Positions 31,864 through 43,658 of a DNA stretch of 64,000 nucleotides are shown one piece after another. This DNA comes from Calliopum simillimum (lineage: Eukaryota; Arthropoda; Insecta; Diptera; Lauxaniidae): contig OX638368.1 in the NCBI GenBank assembly GCA_951812925.1, positions 25,049,187 to 25,113,186 on the forward strand, written 5' to 3'. The notes below the pieces were generated by a model. The model was not told the DNA's origin and did not search any database. It saw nothing but the letters and a program-made list of their open reading frames with translations. The first letter of the stretch is position 1; every line of letters begins with the position of its first letter. The translations under genes were made by a program, and so were the position numbers.

Positions 31864-33744
31864 TTGCAGGATATGAGTGCAGAAAAAAATAGGGTTAATC
31901 AGGCTATTCAGCGAAGCATGAATTTTGACTCAAACCGAAGTATAGAGCCGGGGATGGGTTTGCCCAGGACGCCTTTGCATACCACTGCCACAGATAATTC
32001 AATTAGGGATTTATCTGATACCATCATAAATCGGCGTGATAATGAGAGCGCGGCTCGCTACGACCTTGCTTGCCAGGGGGCGATTCCGAGGGTTTCAACA
32101 GGAGCGGTAGGGCAACCAGAAGCAGAAGTGGTCACCTTTCCACCGAATATAAGTGTGCCACCTCCGAATAATCTATTCGAAGAAATGAGAAACCCGAGAA
32201 GATCCGAAAGGGAGGGGTTGTCTAGCGAGATTAGCTCTGCGATTAACGTGGCAATCGCTCAGGCAGGTGAAACGTATAGGTCTTCATTGAAAAACGAAGT
32301 CTCAGAGATGCAGCAATCTATGAGAAATGAGTTTTTAGGTTTCATGAAAAGTATTAATGAGCTAATAAAGCCTATACAGCAGAATATGCAAGCCAGGGCA
32401 GAACCAGCAGATAATCATAGCCCAGCGGATAGCGATCGAAATAGTTTACCACATGAAGCAGGTGACTTATTGCGTTTGAGTAATTTGACACTAAACGAAG
32501 GTGCAGTTGGAGGTAGAATTGTGCCAGCACAAAATAATCATACTCAAAGGGAGACAGGTTTTTCGTCAAGACAAGGCCACAGGCGCCATGAACAACATAT
32601 AAATTCTCGGGCTGATGCAAGCATGGCACAGATAACTGATGACTCAAATCATAGAGTCGGAGTGAGGTACAGTGGAGATGGAGCTGGCCGTGGGGCTCAA
32701 TATAGGACATATATGAACCAGCAGAATGATGCAAATGGGAATAGAGAGCGTGAACCTGGTGAAGATAGGCGTAATTATAGCAGGGTTCAGGGGCATAATT
32801 TTGAGTATTCGACAAGAACACCGTGTGACAGGGATGATAGGAGATCTTGGACTCAGGGTGTAATTAAAATCGACAAGTGGGATCTGGTTTTTGACGGAGA
32901 TAGAAAAAAAATGACAGTCGAAGATTTCGTTTTCCGCGTGGAGTACCTTCAGGCGCGTTATGGTATCCCTTGGGAGGAGGTGATACGTGATTTTCATCGT
33001 TTGGTTAGCGGAACTGCTAAAGAGTGGTTCTGGCTTCAGACTATGACCAATCCGTCGCCAAATTGGCCAAGTTTAAAACTAGCCATTCTTAGACAATTTC
33101 GTTCACATAATAGTGACTTTGAAATTATGAGGGAGCTTTACGAGTGTAGGCAGACACCTGAAGAAAGTATTGATCAATATTTCCACAAGATGTTGAAACT
33201 TCGTGCTCGACTACATAACCCGATGCCAGAATATGACATGATACGAATTTTAAAAAGGAATCTGCGAGAAAATCTAGGTAAAATTGTTTTCCCTATCGCT
33301 GTCCAAAACGTTGAGCACTTGCGCTACGAATGTCTTGAAGCAGAATCTAGTTTTCTACGACGAGATATACGAAATTTTAGGCAAACGCAACCACCCATCA
33401 GATATGCCCAGCGAGGTCAGCAGCTGCATGAAATCATGTATGATGAAGATGTCATCAACGTTGGCTATGAGGATAATGTTGAAGCGATTCAAATAGATAG
33501 TAGAGCAGCTTTTCCTCAAAATAAAAGAGCACTGGTGTGTTGGAATTGCCGTGAAAATGGTCACACTTATTTTGATTGTGAGGCAGATGTGCGAAACATC
33601 TTTTGTTACCGATGTGGCCTCGAGAAGGTTATTTCGACCAAATGCCCTAGCTGTAATAAGGGAAATGGAAAGAGGAGCGCGATAAAATCGGAGGAGTCGC
33701 GTTCCACGCAAACCTCCGAAGCATTTCAACCCAAGTGGAACTAG
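31864..33744 (+). CDS. gypsy-type Gag polyprotein
   Basis: An uninterrupted 626-codon frame. The N-terminal half is polar and low complexity. The capsid-like retrotransposon gag domain is at residues ~335-500 (FDGDRKKMTVEDFVFRVEYL, LVSGTAKEWFW, QTPEESIDQYF). The C-terminal nucleocapsid has CWNCRENGHTYFDC followed by a second, atypical CYRCG...CPSC. It forms the virus-like particle and binds element RNA. It overlaps pol by ten bases, with pol in the -1 frame, the usual arrangement for frameshift expression. The start at 31864 is the first codon of the open frame; an ATG at 31873 is an alternative. Confidence 0.9.
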   Translation: MQDMSAEKNRVNQAIQRSMNFDSNRSIEPGMGLPRTPLHTTATDNSIRDLSDTIINRRDNESAARYDLACQGAIPRVSTGAVGQPEAEVVTFPPNISVPPPNNLFEEMRNPRRSEREGLSSEISSAINVAIAQAGETYRSSLKNEVSEMQQSMRNEFLGFMKSINELIKPIQQNMQARAEPADNHSPADSDRNSLPHEAGDLLRLSNLTLNEGAVGGRIVPAQNNHTQRETGFSSRQGHRRHEQHINSRADASMAQITDDSNHRVGVRYSGDGAGRGAQYRTYMNQQNDANGNREREPGEDRRNYSRVQGHNFEYSTRTPCDRDDRRSWTQGVIKIDKWDLVFDGDRKKMTVEDFVFRVEYLQARYGIPWEEVIRDFHRLVSGTAKEWFWLQTMTNPSPNWPSLKLAILRQFRSHNSDFEIMRELYECRQTPEESIDQYFHKMLKLRARLHNPMPEYDMIRILKRNLRENLGKIVFPIAVQNVEHLRYECLEAESSFLRRDIRNFRQTQPPIRYAQRGQQLHEIMYDEDVINVGYEDNVEAIQIDSRAAFPQNKRALVCWNCRENGHTYFDCEADVRNIFCYRCGLEKVISTKCPSCNKGNGKRSAIKSEESRSTQTSEAFQPKWN

Positions 33745-36700
33745 ATTCAATAGTTAGGTCTGAATATATAAAAAATTTATCGGATATGAAAAATAACGTA
33801 GATGTAAGAAAAGCGGAGGTCTTAGATAATAGTAGTAGTAAGAAACTAAAATTTAAGCCCCTGGAACAAAAAGTAAAAGAATATTTAGAAGTGAGGAATA
33901 GGATTTTCGGTGTAAATCAATGTTTAGGTATGAGATTAATTTCACGAAAAATTCAAAAAGCGCGCGATAGGTATAATGCAAGAAAACTACAGCGGCGTAT
34001 GATAGCAGAGGCGATACAATCAATAAATACAAAAGATCCAAGAGTGTTTGCAGAAATTTATATAAATGACATCATGTTGAAAGGTTTGCTAGATTCTGGA
34101 GCATCGGTGAGCTTATTAGGAAAAGGTTGCAGGGAAACCCTTGCTAAAATAAATGTTGAGATTCAGCAATATTTTTCACACATTAAAACTGCGGGGGGCC
34201 GTAGTCATCATGTTCTAGGTAAAGTTATTGTGCCTGTGAGATATAAAGAAAAGACTCGTGAAATGACTTTTTATGTTTGCCCCTCATTAGAGCAAGAAAT
34301 ATACCTTGGAATAGATTTTTGGCGAAAGTTTGAGCTGGCTCCCGAAGTATTAGGTGTAGAGGAGATAGAATTGAGCGAAAATATTGGAAACTCGCAAGAT
34401 CCGAAGCAACATATACTCACGATAGAGCAACAAAATAAGTTAGACGAGGTAAAACAAAAATTTTTGACATTTGAAAAAAATGGGCTAGGTAGAACGGAAG
34501 TAGAAAAGCATATTATAAAGCTTAAAGAGGGTGCTGAACCCGTAAAAGATAGGTGGTATCCGATCTCGCCTGCGATACAAAGCTTAATTTATGTTGAGTT
34601 AGATAATATGCTAAAATTGGGTGTTATCGAAGAAAGTCATAGCCCGTGGTCAAACAGAACGACGCTAGTAAGAAAGCCAGACAAAAATAGATTTTGTCTA
34701 GATGCCCGTAAGTTAAACGATAGGACAATCAAGGACGCCTATCCATTACAGAATATTGAACAAATTTTAAGCCGGATAGATGATACAGTTTATATAAGTA
34801 GTGTAGATCTGAAATTTGCTTTCTGGCAGATTGAGTTGGATGCAGAAAGTAAAGAGTTAACAGCCTTTACAGTTCCTGGTCGTCCACTCTACCAGTTTTG
34901 CGTTATGCCGTTCGGTTTATGTAATGCGGCGCAAAGATTATGCAGATTGATGGATAAGGTTGTTCCTGAAAGACTTAAGGGTAACGTCTTCGTATATTTG
35001 GATGACTTACTGGTGATCGCGAAAGATTTTGAGTCACATATTTCTATTTTAAATGAGGTTGCGAAATGTTTTAAGGAGGCGAATTTGACTATTGGGATGA
35101 AGAAGTCAAAATTCTGTTTTAAGGAATTAAAATATTTAGGCTTTGTCATAGGAGGGGGAGTTTTAAGAACCGATCCTGACAAAATCACAGCAATTTCTGC
35201 AATTCCAATACCAAAAACGCCACGACAAGTACGCAGTTTCTTAGGGACAGCTGGGTGGTATCGGAGGTTTATACCTAATTTTGCTGGAATAGCGTCCGCG
35301 TTAAGTGATACCCTTAAAAAGGCGAATGCATTCAAAATGACCCCTCAAGCCACTGAAGCATTTGAAGAATTAAAGCGAGCATTGACAACAGCACCAGTTC
35401 TGGTACATCCAGATTTTAAAAAGCATTTTTACATTCAATGCGATGCTTCGCATATTGGGATAGGGGCAGTGTTGTTTCAGAAAGATAGTGAAAACAGTGA
35501 TAGGCCAATAGCTTTTTTTTCTCAGAAATTGAATGGAGCACAACAGAACTATAGCGTGACTGAAAAAGAGTGTTTGGCAGCGTTACTAGCGGTAAAGAGG
35601 TTTAGACCGTACGTTGAGCTAATGCCATTCACAATAATTACTGACCACGCGAGCCTTAAGTGGCTCATGAGCTTACGTGACTTAAGTGGACGCTTGGCAC
35701 GGTGGTCTTTACAACTGCAGGCTTTTAACTTCAATATTGAACATCGAAAGGGCGCTGAGAACATAGTCGCGGATACACTTTCCAGAGCTTTTGAAATAGA
35801 TACAGTAGAGGGAATGGAGCTGTTGGACTTGGAAACCACAGAATTTCAATCTGAAGAGTACCTAGAGATGATAAAAACTATAGAGGAAAATCAGGAAAAT
35901 TTGCCTGACTTAAAAGTAGAAGATGGGGTCGTATTTAAGTGTACTAGATATGAGCAGGATGAATATAATGATTCAAAGTGGAAAATGTGGATACCTGAAG
36001 GTCTGACAGCAGCCATGATCACTAAAGCGCATGAACCAGAAAATACAGCTCACGGAGGCATCGCTAAAACGTTATACAGATTGAGACAATATTATTTTTG
36101 GCCACGAATGACGATACAAGTACGTAATTATGTTAGTAATTGTGTTGTGTGCAAGGAAACGAAACCCACCAACAAACAGCTACGACCTGGCATTGGGACT
36201 GAAGTGGTTACCGATAGGCCTTTCCAAAAATTATATGTGGATTTTCTTGGTAAATATCCGCGTTCAAAAGGGGGAAATGCATACATATTTATTGTTGTTG
36301 ACCATTTCACAAAATTTGTTTTCTTGAAATGCATGAGGGAAGCCACTGCCGCGAATATTGTTACATTTTTGGTGCAAGAAATCTTCCATAAATTCGGGGT
36401 TCCAGAACTAATCCACTCTGATAATGGTAAGCAATTTACCTCCAAGGAATTTCAAAACCTTTTAAATGCATATAAAATTCAACACCTTAAAACCGCTTAT
36501 TATGCACCCCAATCGAATGCTTCAGAGAGGGTAAACCAATCTGTTTTAGCAGCGGTTCGTGCTTACCTGCAATCGGACCACAGAGACTGGGATTTGTATA
36601 TCTCTGAAATTGAGTGCGCTCTGCGTACTGCAGTCCATGCATCAACGGGGGTAAGTCCCTATTTTGCGCTTTTCGGCCAACATATGTTTACGTGCGGCAC

Positions 36701-37052
36701 GGACTATAAGCTGGCCAGAAAATTAGGGAGCTTAGAAAGTGAAAATATATTAAATAAAGAGGATAGATTGCAGCTAATTAGACAAAAAATTAAGGAAAAT
36801 ATGCATAAAGCCTTTGAAAGGAATGAAAAATTGTTAAGCCGGCGGTGTAGAGTCGTGAATTTTGTAGCAGGACAAGAAGTGTACAAACGGAATTATACGT
36901 TGAGCGAGTTTAAAAAAAATATAAATGCGAAGTTTTGTCGCAAATTTAGCAAATGCAGGATAGTAAAAGCGATAGGCAAAAATATGTATGAACTTGAAAC
37001 GTTACAAGGAAAATCTCTTGGAGTTTACCATGTGAAAGATTTGAAACAATAG
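33735..37052 (+). CDS. gypsy-type Pol polyprotein (protease, RT, RNase H, integrase)
   Basis: An uninterrupted 1105-codon frame. Domains in order: aspartic protease (GLLDSGASVSLLG, about residue 115-127); RT (FCLDARKLNDRTI, QFCVMPFGLCNA, catalytic VYLDDLLVIAK); RNase H (IQCDASHIGIGAVL, then ITDHASLKWL); integrase with an HHCC zinc region (HGGIAKTLYRLRQYYF...CVVC) and a DDE core (LYVDFLG, IHSDNGKQF, NASERVNQ). All catalytic residues that I looked for are present. The RT-RNase H-integrase order is that of Ty3/gypsy. No stop or frameshift was found, and with near-identical LTRs this copy may be competent for movement. It is probably made as a Gag-Pol fusion by -1 frameshifting in the ten-base overlap. 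Confidence 0.92.
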   Translation: MELDSIVRSEYIKNLSDMKNNVDVRKAEVLDNSSSKKLKFKPLEQKVKEYLEVRNRIFGVNQCLGMRLISRKIQKARDRYNARKLQRRMIAEAIQSINTKDPRVFAEIYINDIMLKGLLDSGASVSLLGKGCRETLAKINVEIQQYFSHIKTAGGRSHHVLGKVIVPVRYKEKTREMTFYVCPSLEQEIYLGIDFWRKFELAPEVLGVEEIELSENIGNSQDPKQHILTIEQQNKLDEVKQKFLTFEKNGLGRTEVEKHIIKLKEGAEPVKDRWYPISPAIQSLIYVELDNMLKLGVIEESHSPWSNRTTLVRKPDKNRFCLDARKLNDRTIKDAYPLQNIEQILSRIDDTVYISSVDLKFAFWQIELDAESKELTAFTVPGRPLYQFCVMPFGLCNAAQRLCRLMDKVVPERLKGNVFVYLDDLLVIAKDFESHISILNEVAKCFKEANLTIGMKKSKFCFKELKYLGFVIGGGVLRTDPDKITAISAIPIPKTPRQVRSFLGTAGWYRRFIPNFAGIASALSDTLKKANAFKMTPQATEAFEELKRALTTAPVLVHPDFKKHFYIQCDASHIGIGAVLFQKDSENSDRPIAFFSQKLNGAQQNYSVTEKECLAALLAVKRFRPYVELMPFTIITDHASLKWLMSLRDLSGRLARWSLQLQAFNFNIEHRKGAENIVADTLSRAFEIDTVEGMELLDLETTEFQSEEYLEMIKTIEENQENLPDLKVEDGVVFKCTRYEQDEYNDSKWKMWIPEGLTAAMITKAHEPENTAHGGIAKTLYRLRQYYFWPRMTIQVRNYVSNCVVCKETKPTNKQLRPGIGTEVVTDRPFQKLYVDFLGKYPRSKGGNAYIFIVVDHFTKFVFLKCMREATAANIVTFLVQEIFHKFGVPELIHSDNGKQFTSKEFQNLLNAYKIQHLKTAYYAPQSNASERVNQSVLAAVRAYLQSDHRDWDLYISEIECALRTAVHASTGVSPYFALFGQHMFTCGTDYKLARKLGSLESENILNKEDRLQLIRQKIKENMHKAFERNEKLLSRRCRVVNFVAGQEVYKRNYTLSEFKKNINAKFCRKFSKCRIVKAIGKNMYELETLQGKSLGVYHVKDLKQ

Positions 37053-37388
37053 AGTCGTTTTTGTAGATAGGTAGTATTTACCAAAATCTTGCGTTATTTA
37101 AAACATACACCAAATTTACTTGTCGCCTTTGCTTTTTACATGATAGTGTGAGCATCTGTTTCGATTTCCTTGAAAAAAATCCTTAAGTATAAACTTAACT
37201 TTTGAAACAGAATATTGATCGGTTTAAAAATGCCCGGCGAAGTCAGTCGATAAAGCATGAAACTCTTTTCCTCAGGGTGTGGGCGCTTGCCTACGTTAGG
37301 CGCTGTAGTAGAAACTTAACCTAAACTTTTCCTCCATGGACCCTTAGCTCACTGCATCCTCTGCACGTAGTTAGTGGATTCAGAGTTT

Positions 37389-40300
37389 TGTAGCGTGGGC
37401 CCTTTTGAAATTTTTTTTTTTTGTATAATTAATATTTCGTATTAATATGCATATGTATATAAAAAAGTAAATTGCATTTTTTTTTTTTTTCTACGATATC
37501 TCGTATTTAACATGAAAAAAACGTATTTTCAAAAAAACAAAAAAAATCATCCGAGCAAAAATTTTGAACCCGCCCTATAGTGGTATCTTGTACCATATCT
37601 GGTATCCAAAACATAAACGTGAATGTTAAAATAATCGAAAAGATATTTTTATTTTTGAGTTTGGATCTTTCGTTGCGCAAAAAAAAAAAAAAAAAAAAGA
37701 ATGCATAAAAAAACAAAAAGCAAAGAATCACTAACCCACAGGCATACGCATATGTATACGTATGTATGTAAATTGGTAGACATCAATAACAAGTGATCAG
37801 TCAATAGCAAAGGCAAATTGTCTGAACATGTGGTTGTTGTAATGTTGTAGTACGATTTACATTGCGTGTATTTACAACGATTTGCACGTTGGGACAATAA
37901 GCGAAAGCAGTAGAGAAAATATGAGCATGCAGGTAGCGTCATTGAAACTTGTATTGTGCAGTGCTAGACCTTTTTAGGACAATGGGTGTAAGTGGTGCAG
38001 AACGAAAATATGCGAAAAGCTTGATTTTTCCTTTTGTTTCGTATGCTGCTGCTATTGATGATCGCCTGTTATGATGATGTATCTTTTAGAACATAATTTT
38101 CACCGAAACCGTTTCGTTAGGGATTTTTTTTTGATTTTCTCGATCGCATATTCTTGGCCTTGGCCTTGGCCATGAAATTTAAGGTTTTTGACCCACTTTT
38201 TTTTGGTGCTGTGGTAGCTTATCATATAAGACAGACCTTTTCTTTATTGGAATTTTAAGATCGGAATTTTTGAAATCACGCCAGATCGGCCTTGACCATG
38301 AGGGTGGTTATTGACCCGTAGTCCCGCAATAGTTGGATCTTTGCAATAACATGTTTACCAAAAAAAAAATAGAATGTTTTTGCAAGTCTCCACAAAACTT
38401 TCATTGGGCGGATAAAGTTGGGACTGCAGAAAATCAAAGGTGTCGTCGTGGCCTTAGATAGAATTTTAGTTCAGTTTTAAAATTACATTTCAATTCGGCG
38501 GTCGCTTGTTCATTCGATACTAAAAAGGTTACAAATTTTGTTAAAAAAAAAAAAATAATTAGAGTGCTAGTGCCCGGTCGTAAGGACTTCGTCGTTGCGT
38601 TCTAAAAAAAGGTCCTTTTAGTGGTTTTGTGGAAAAAAAAATTAAACAAAAAAATTTAAGCAAAATTCGTTTAAATAAAACTTATAAAAAAAGAGGCTAT
38701 GAAATAATTTACAGGCCATCAAAAAACAGAAAGCCCACAAAAATTGAAAGCATAAGGCCAAGTGCAATTTAAAACAAGAAAAACATAAAATCCATAAAAT
38801 TAAATAAAAATAAGTGGCACTTATAATAAAGACGACTGGAGGTTTACAACTGAGCGCAGAAGGACGATACAGGGCACAGCCAAAAATAAGGATTACTCCT
38901 AAAAGAAAAAGGATCTTAAGGTAGGAAAGAAAATATTTTTGTTTAAATAGATTTTAAATAGAGCGTTTCTTAGAGGGCGGTATAGCTTTGATAGAAATGG
39001 AATTTTTAGGGTTTTTTTTTCTTTGCCAAAAGTGCACATAATTTTGTTCTTATTCAAAAATAGTGTGGGGTCCTGTAAAAGTTGCAAATGAAAAAAAAAA
39101 ATAAAAGAAATAAAGCAAAACTTCCAAAAGCTAAAATCTAAATTTTTGTAGTTCTTATCAGTCTATGAAAGTGAAGTTATGCCGCCTGAAAAGTTAATGT
39201 CTCTCGATAGAGTCATTGCAAATAGAAAGGCAAATGAAGTCCTAATTCCGGGGTTTTATTTTCAGCGGGAAAAAGGACTCAACAGTGACCGCCAGGAAAA
39301 AGCAGATTTCAGGAGATTTACACAAGAAGATAAGTTCTATTTTGCAATGTTTTGCATTTATTTCCTTTTGGTCCCGCGGTAGATCCTTTTTATAAATTTT
39401 TATAATTTATTTTTGAAATATTCGACAAAATATTTTAAGTCGTCGAAAAATTTTAAAGGAAAAGCAGGTTATCAGGATTCCAGGTTGCAGTCACCAATAT
39501 TATACGAGATTTCAGCAGATATACATACTTTTTCGTACAGTAAAATTTGATAAAGCGGAAAAAAATATGTGATAAATTGTCTAAAGCTTATTTAAAATTT
39601 TGATAAAAAAATACTAATAAGTAGAAGGAAAATTTATAGCGTTATATTTATGTTGGTTAAGGACTAAGGTTAGGGTGTACCTTTAAGGAAATTTACTTTA
39701 CAAAATTTAAAATAAAATTCTGTATGTATTTAAGTACGTTAGTGTTAGTTTTTTTTCTGTTATGTAGACCGCTACAACTAGTCAAAATCCTTTATATTAA
39801 ATTTAGTTTTTTTTTCGAACGATTTTCTTGTCTTTTTGCCCATCGACCAAAGAGCTCTTAGGTGTTAGGGTATAAGAAAAAAAATATTAATGTATAATTG
39901 GAAAAAAGAGAGATTTATAGGACAAATTTTTAAAGGCAAATAAGGTATTTTGGCCCGTTGTGCAGGTCCCCCCAAAGGATCTTGCTTTTGTATTTAAGTA
40001 TATTTAAGTATAAGGTTTCAATTCAGAATTGTTGTTCATTACGGATGTGTGTGTAAATCATTTAGTTTTTTTTTGTATTAGTACATATTTATAACTTTTG
40101 TAATATAACTTTTTAAATGATTAAAGTTAACAGTTAAATCGAACTTCCGTTTCCGTTCATTTACTTAGTTCCGGTTATTCTATCTAGCTTTGTTTTTGGA
40201 GACTCGCAATGATTTGCTAAATTGCGATTTTGGGGAAATGGTAGTGGGGTGTGGCAAGCAACGGTGATCGAAAAATAAAAGTATGTGTGTAAGTATGTGT

Positions 40301-40765
40301 GCCTTTTAAATAAGTTGTTTTGGGATGATGTCAAGGACATCATCATTGGAGGGGTGGGCAGGCTACAGGCAGGAACATCAGGCCTGCGGATTTTGTGTTC
40401 ATTTGCAGATATTGGGTTTGGGTATTTTGGAGTATTTTTCCTTTTTGTGTGTTCTTAATTTTTTTTGAGGAATAAATTTCGAAGCTATAGTTTTTGCGAT
40501 TTATTTAAATTTAGTTTGAAATTATGGTTCAGTTTTCTGGCCTGATTTTCATTTTTTTGATTTTTTTTTGTATGCCGGCTTAACTGGAAGTGATGGGTCG
40601 TGCCTCCCCTGAGGAAAAACCTGAGCTAGCCGACGATCACTTCCGGTCATCCACCATGGCGCAGCCAATGAACTTGTACTGGTGGTGATAGTTTTTTTGA
40701 GTTGGGGGTAAGGAAAAAATAGACGCTCAGCCAAAAAAACAAAAAAATAAGAAGGTCGTGCTACA
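37389..40765 (+). repeat. 3' LTR (3377 bp) of the gypsy-type element
   Basis: Collinear with the 5' LTR over its full length. The one difference I found is an A-run one base shorter near 38360 than near 28421. The stretch between pol and this LTR (37053-37388) holds no gene. Confidence 0.93.
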
Positions 40766-42691
40766 ATTAATCAAATTTTGTTATGCTGTAAAAATTTTTA
40801 CAAGTGTAATAGAAAATGGTTGAGTTATTTTGGTCCGAATGGACTTATTCCACTTTCATTTATAATAAATTTAAAAATTTGTTATACTTTTGTATGACTT
40901 ATTCCATTTTTACTCACAAAATATTTTGTAAATTAAATCAAAGGAAAATTAAAACTTAGAAAAATTTTACTTTAAAAACTGTTGTTGTTTCTTTTTTTTT
41001 CTTTTTGCTCAAGTAGGGCTCTGAAAATTAGTCACAACAACAACAAAAACAAAAAGTTCATGTCGGACCTACTTTCGGAGATATAGCCATCGGAAGATTG
41101 AGATATATCTTTTATAAAAATTATTATAAGTTGGGAACCCCTGAAAGGATTTTAATAATATTAGTGTCATACGAAAGATATGTCAATTTGCTACAAAATT
41201 GATCTGCAAAAAATTTTAATCTGAGTCGTGGCTTTAGAGATATTGCAGATTTTCAAAAATTTTTACCATTTTTTTTTGTTTTAAAGCACTATTTTTCCAA
41301 AAACTGTATCATTAATGCATAGTTTTAGTAACATATTGTAAAAGCCCAATTTATTTGCTTTCTTTTGAAATGTAATTTGTACATGATTTCCTGCACTGTC
41401 ATACTTTTTTAAAGGAAAACAAAAAAGTGAACAAAAGAAATTTTCATTAAATTTAGGAAAAAATTACAAGAACAACAATAATACCAACTACAAAAATAAC
41501 AATAACAGCAATAAAAACAACAATAACGATGTTTTTAGATAGTTTTCGATTAATTCCGATTCCTGTAGACTCTTCCGATGTTTTCCAATAGCTTACTTTT
41601 TTGTTTTCCTATAAAAAAATACGTATTGCAAGAAATCAAGTACAAATTACATGTCAAATAAAAGGTAATAAATTGGGCTTTTACAATATGTTACTAAAAC
41701 TATGCATTAATGATACAATTTTTGGAAAAATAGTGCTTTAAAACAAAAAAAATGGTCAAAATTTTTGAAAATCTGCAATATCTCTAAAGCCACGACTCAG
41801 ATTAAAATTTTTTGCAGATCAATTTTGTAGCAAATTGACATATCTTTCGTACGACACTAATATTATTAAAATCCTTTCAGGGGTTCCCAACTTATAATAA
41901 TTTTTATAAAAGATATATCCCAATCTTCCGATGGCTATATCTCCGAAAGTAGGTCCGACATGAACTTTTTGTTTTTGTTGTTGTTGTAACTCATTTTCAG
42001 AGCCCTACTTGAGCAAAAAGAAAAAAAAAAAGAAACAACAACAGTTTTAAAAGTAAAATTTTTCTAAGTTTTAATTTTCCTTTGATTTAATTTACAAAAT
42101 ATTTTGTGAGTAAAAATGGAATAAGTCATACAAAAGTATAACAAATTTTTAAATTTATTATAAATGAAAGTGGAATAAGTCCATTCGGACCAAAATAACT
42201 CAACTATTTTCTATTACACTTGTAAAAATTTTTACAGCATCACAAAATTTGATTAATTTACAGTGGTAAACACTTAACACCGGTTTTATAACGCTTGCCA
42301 ATATTTTTAAATTGATTTAAAAGCAAAATCTTCTGCATAGCAGTAGATTAAAAAATGGACTTATTCCACTTTCAAAAAAATCATTTTTTGAAAATGCTTT
42401 TCATAAAAATTTCTTTTGAGTAATTTACGATGAAATCGTGGTCTAACGAGTTTGTAATTTTCAATATAAAAAGAGGGCATATATAGCTAGCTATAACTAT
42501 CATAAACTCAATTTTTCCGGAATTGGACTTATTCCACTTTCAAATAAACCCATTCATTTAAAGGTTGTAAACACAATAAAACAATCAAAATAGTTTTTTC
42601 TGACTTTACTTTTTTGATTTTACATAATTTACAGCATAGTAATTTATAAAATAATCTTTGGATATCTCTTTTAAATATTAAAACGACGTTC

Positions 42692-43658
42692 TAGTGGAGT
42701 CAATAAAGCCAAAAAACAGGCAAAATGAGGAAATTCTCAAGAACAGCTGCGATTTTGATGATTTTTTTTTTTTAAATTTTGTTTTTTTTTGTTTTGGCTA
42801 AGGTGGTTTTAATGAAACTTTGGAAAATGATGCGCATTAGCATATACTAAAGAATGAGATAGACTTTGACTTAGCATATACTTATGAAGTGGCGTGGCAC
42901 CGCCTAACCATTTAATTTGATTTGGTCATATCTTTTGAACCGTGTTAAATTTTTTGAACAAAAATTGGGCGAAATCGAAAAAGTGACACGCCCACTTTTT
43001 AAACATTGAAAATTTTGATTTTCATTAAAATCTGTATTCGAGTAATATTAAAATCAAAATTTGTAATGGTTAAAAAGTGGGCGTGTCACTTTTTCGATTT
43101 TGCCCAACTTTCCCATTATAAGGCATTGATAATCAGTAGCTGTGTACTAATTTTCATCAAAAAATTTTATACGATTCAAAAGATATTACCAAATCAAATT
43201 AAAAGTTTGGGGCGGTGCCACTCCTCTTCATAAGTATATACTAAGTCATAATCTATCTTATCCTTTAGTATATACTAATGCGCATAATTTTCCAAATTTT
43301 CATTAAAACCACTTTAGTCGTTTTTGAGAAAAACATTGCAACAGTTTTTATATACACAATTTTAGACCCTATAAAAAGAGAAGATATCTCAGAAACAATA
43401 TAAGATACAGCAATTCTAATGCCATATTCGGATTTAGAATTGACAAATACATATAAAATAACTATTTTCATTTTTGTTTGTTGTATTCTTTTCCAATTTT
43501 TTTTTTTAAGTTTTTTAAATATTAAAAAATTATATAATTCCGACCGCGCTCCAAAATGTTTCTAATTTTAAATAAAAAAAAACAAATTTAAAAAAAAATC
43601 ATCAAAATCGGAGCTGTTCTTGAGGACTTCCATCTAAAAGGCTTTATTGACCCCACTA
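42692..43658. mobile_element. Palindromic MITE with TAGTGGRGTCAATAAAGCC ends
   Basis: The ends TAGTGGAGTCAATAAAGCC and GGCTTTATTGACCCCACTA are inverted, and the arms stay complementary through TGCGCATTAGCATATACTAA and GTGACACGCCCACTTTTTAA to an axis near 43025. The flanks share TTC. It lies within the deleted hAT element. No coding frame is present. Confidence 0.78.

Larger units (their letters stand above)
27451..40765 (+). mobile_element. Ty3/gypsy-type LTR retrotransposon, intact, 3.38-kb LTRs, TSD ATTA
   Basis: A 13.3-kb element with LTRs at 27451-30828 and 37389-40765, flanked by ATTA (27447-27450, 40766-40769). It has two long uninterrupted frames, gag (31864-33744) and pol (33735-37052), and no env-like frame. 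The LTRs are unusually long. By eye their only length difference is one A in a homopolymer, so the insertion is recent. Long LTRs, a tRNA-Lys-like primer site and this gag type resemble the Ulysses/Osvaldo group; that assignment is an inference. Confidence 0.93.
27318..42554. mobile_element. Fold-back element (about 1.9 kb) interrupted by the gypsy element
   Basis: Ends AATGGGTTTTTTTGAAAGTGG and, inverted, AATGGGTTTATTTGAAAGTGG. After removing 27451-40765 and one TSD copy, the remainder (27318-27450 plus 40770-42554) folds back on itself with an axis near 41510. The arms include GTCGGACCTACTTTCGGAGA and its complement. The word GGACTTATTCCACTTTC occurs at least five times (near 27338, 40848, 42168, 42357, 42528). 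The left arm end is about 180 bases shorter than the right, apparently by recombination between two copies of that word. Confidence 0.8.

Noticed and set aside
32372..32821. 149-codon minus-strand frame within gag
   Set aside because: It is the mirror of the real gag frame on the plus strand, which has recognisable capsid and zinc-knuckle motifs.
37053..37388. An env gene after gypsy pol
   Set aside because: Only about 340 bases separate pol from the 3' LTR and no long frame is present.
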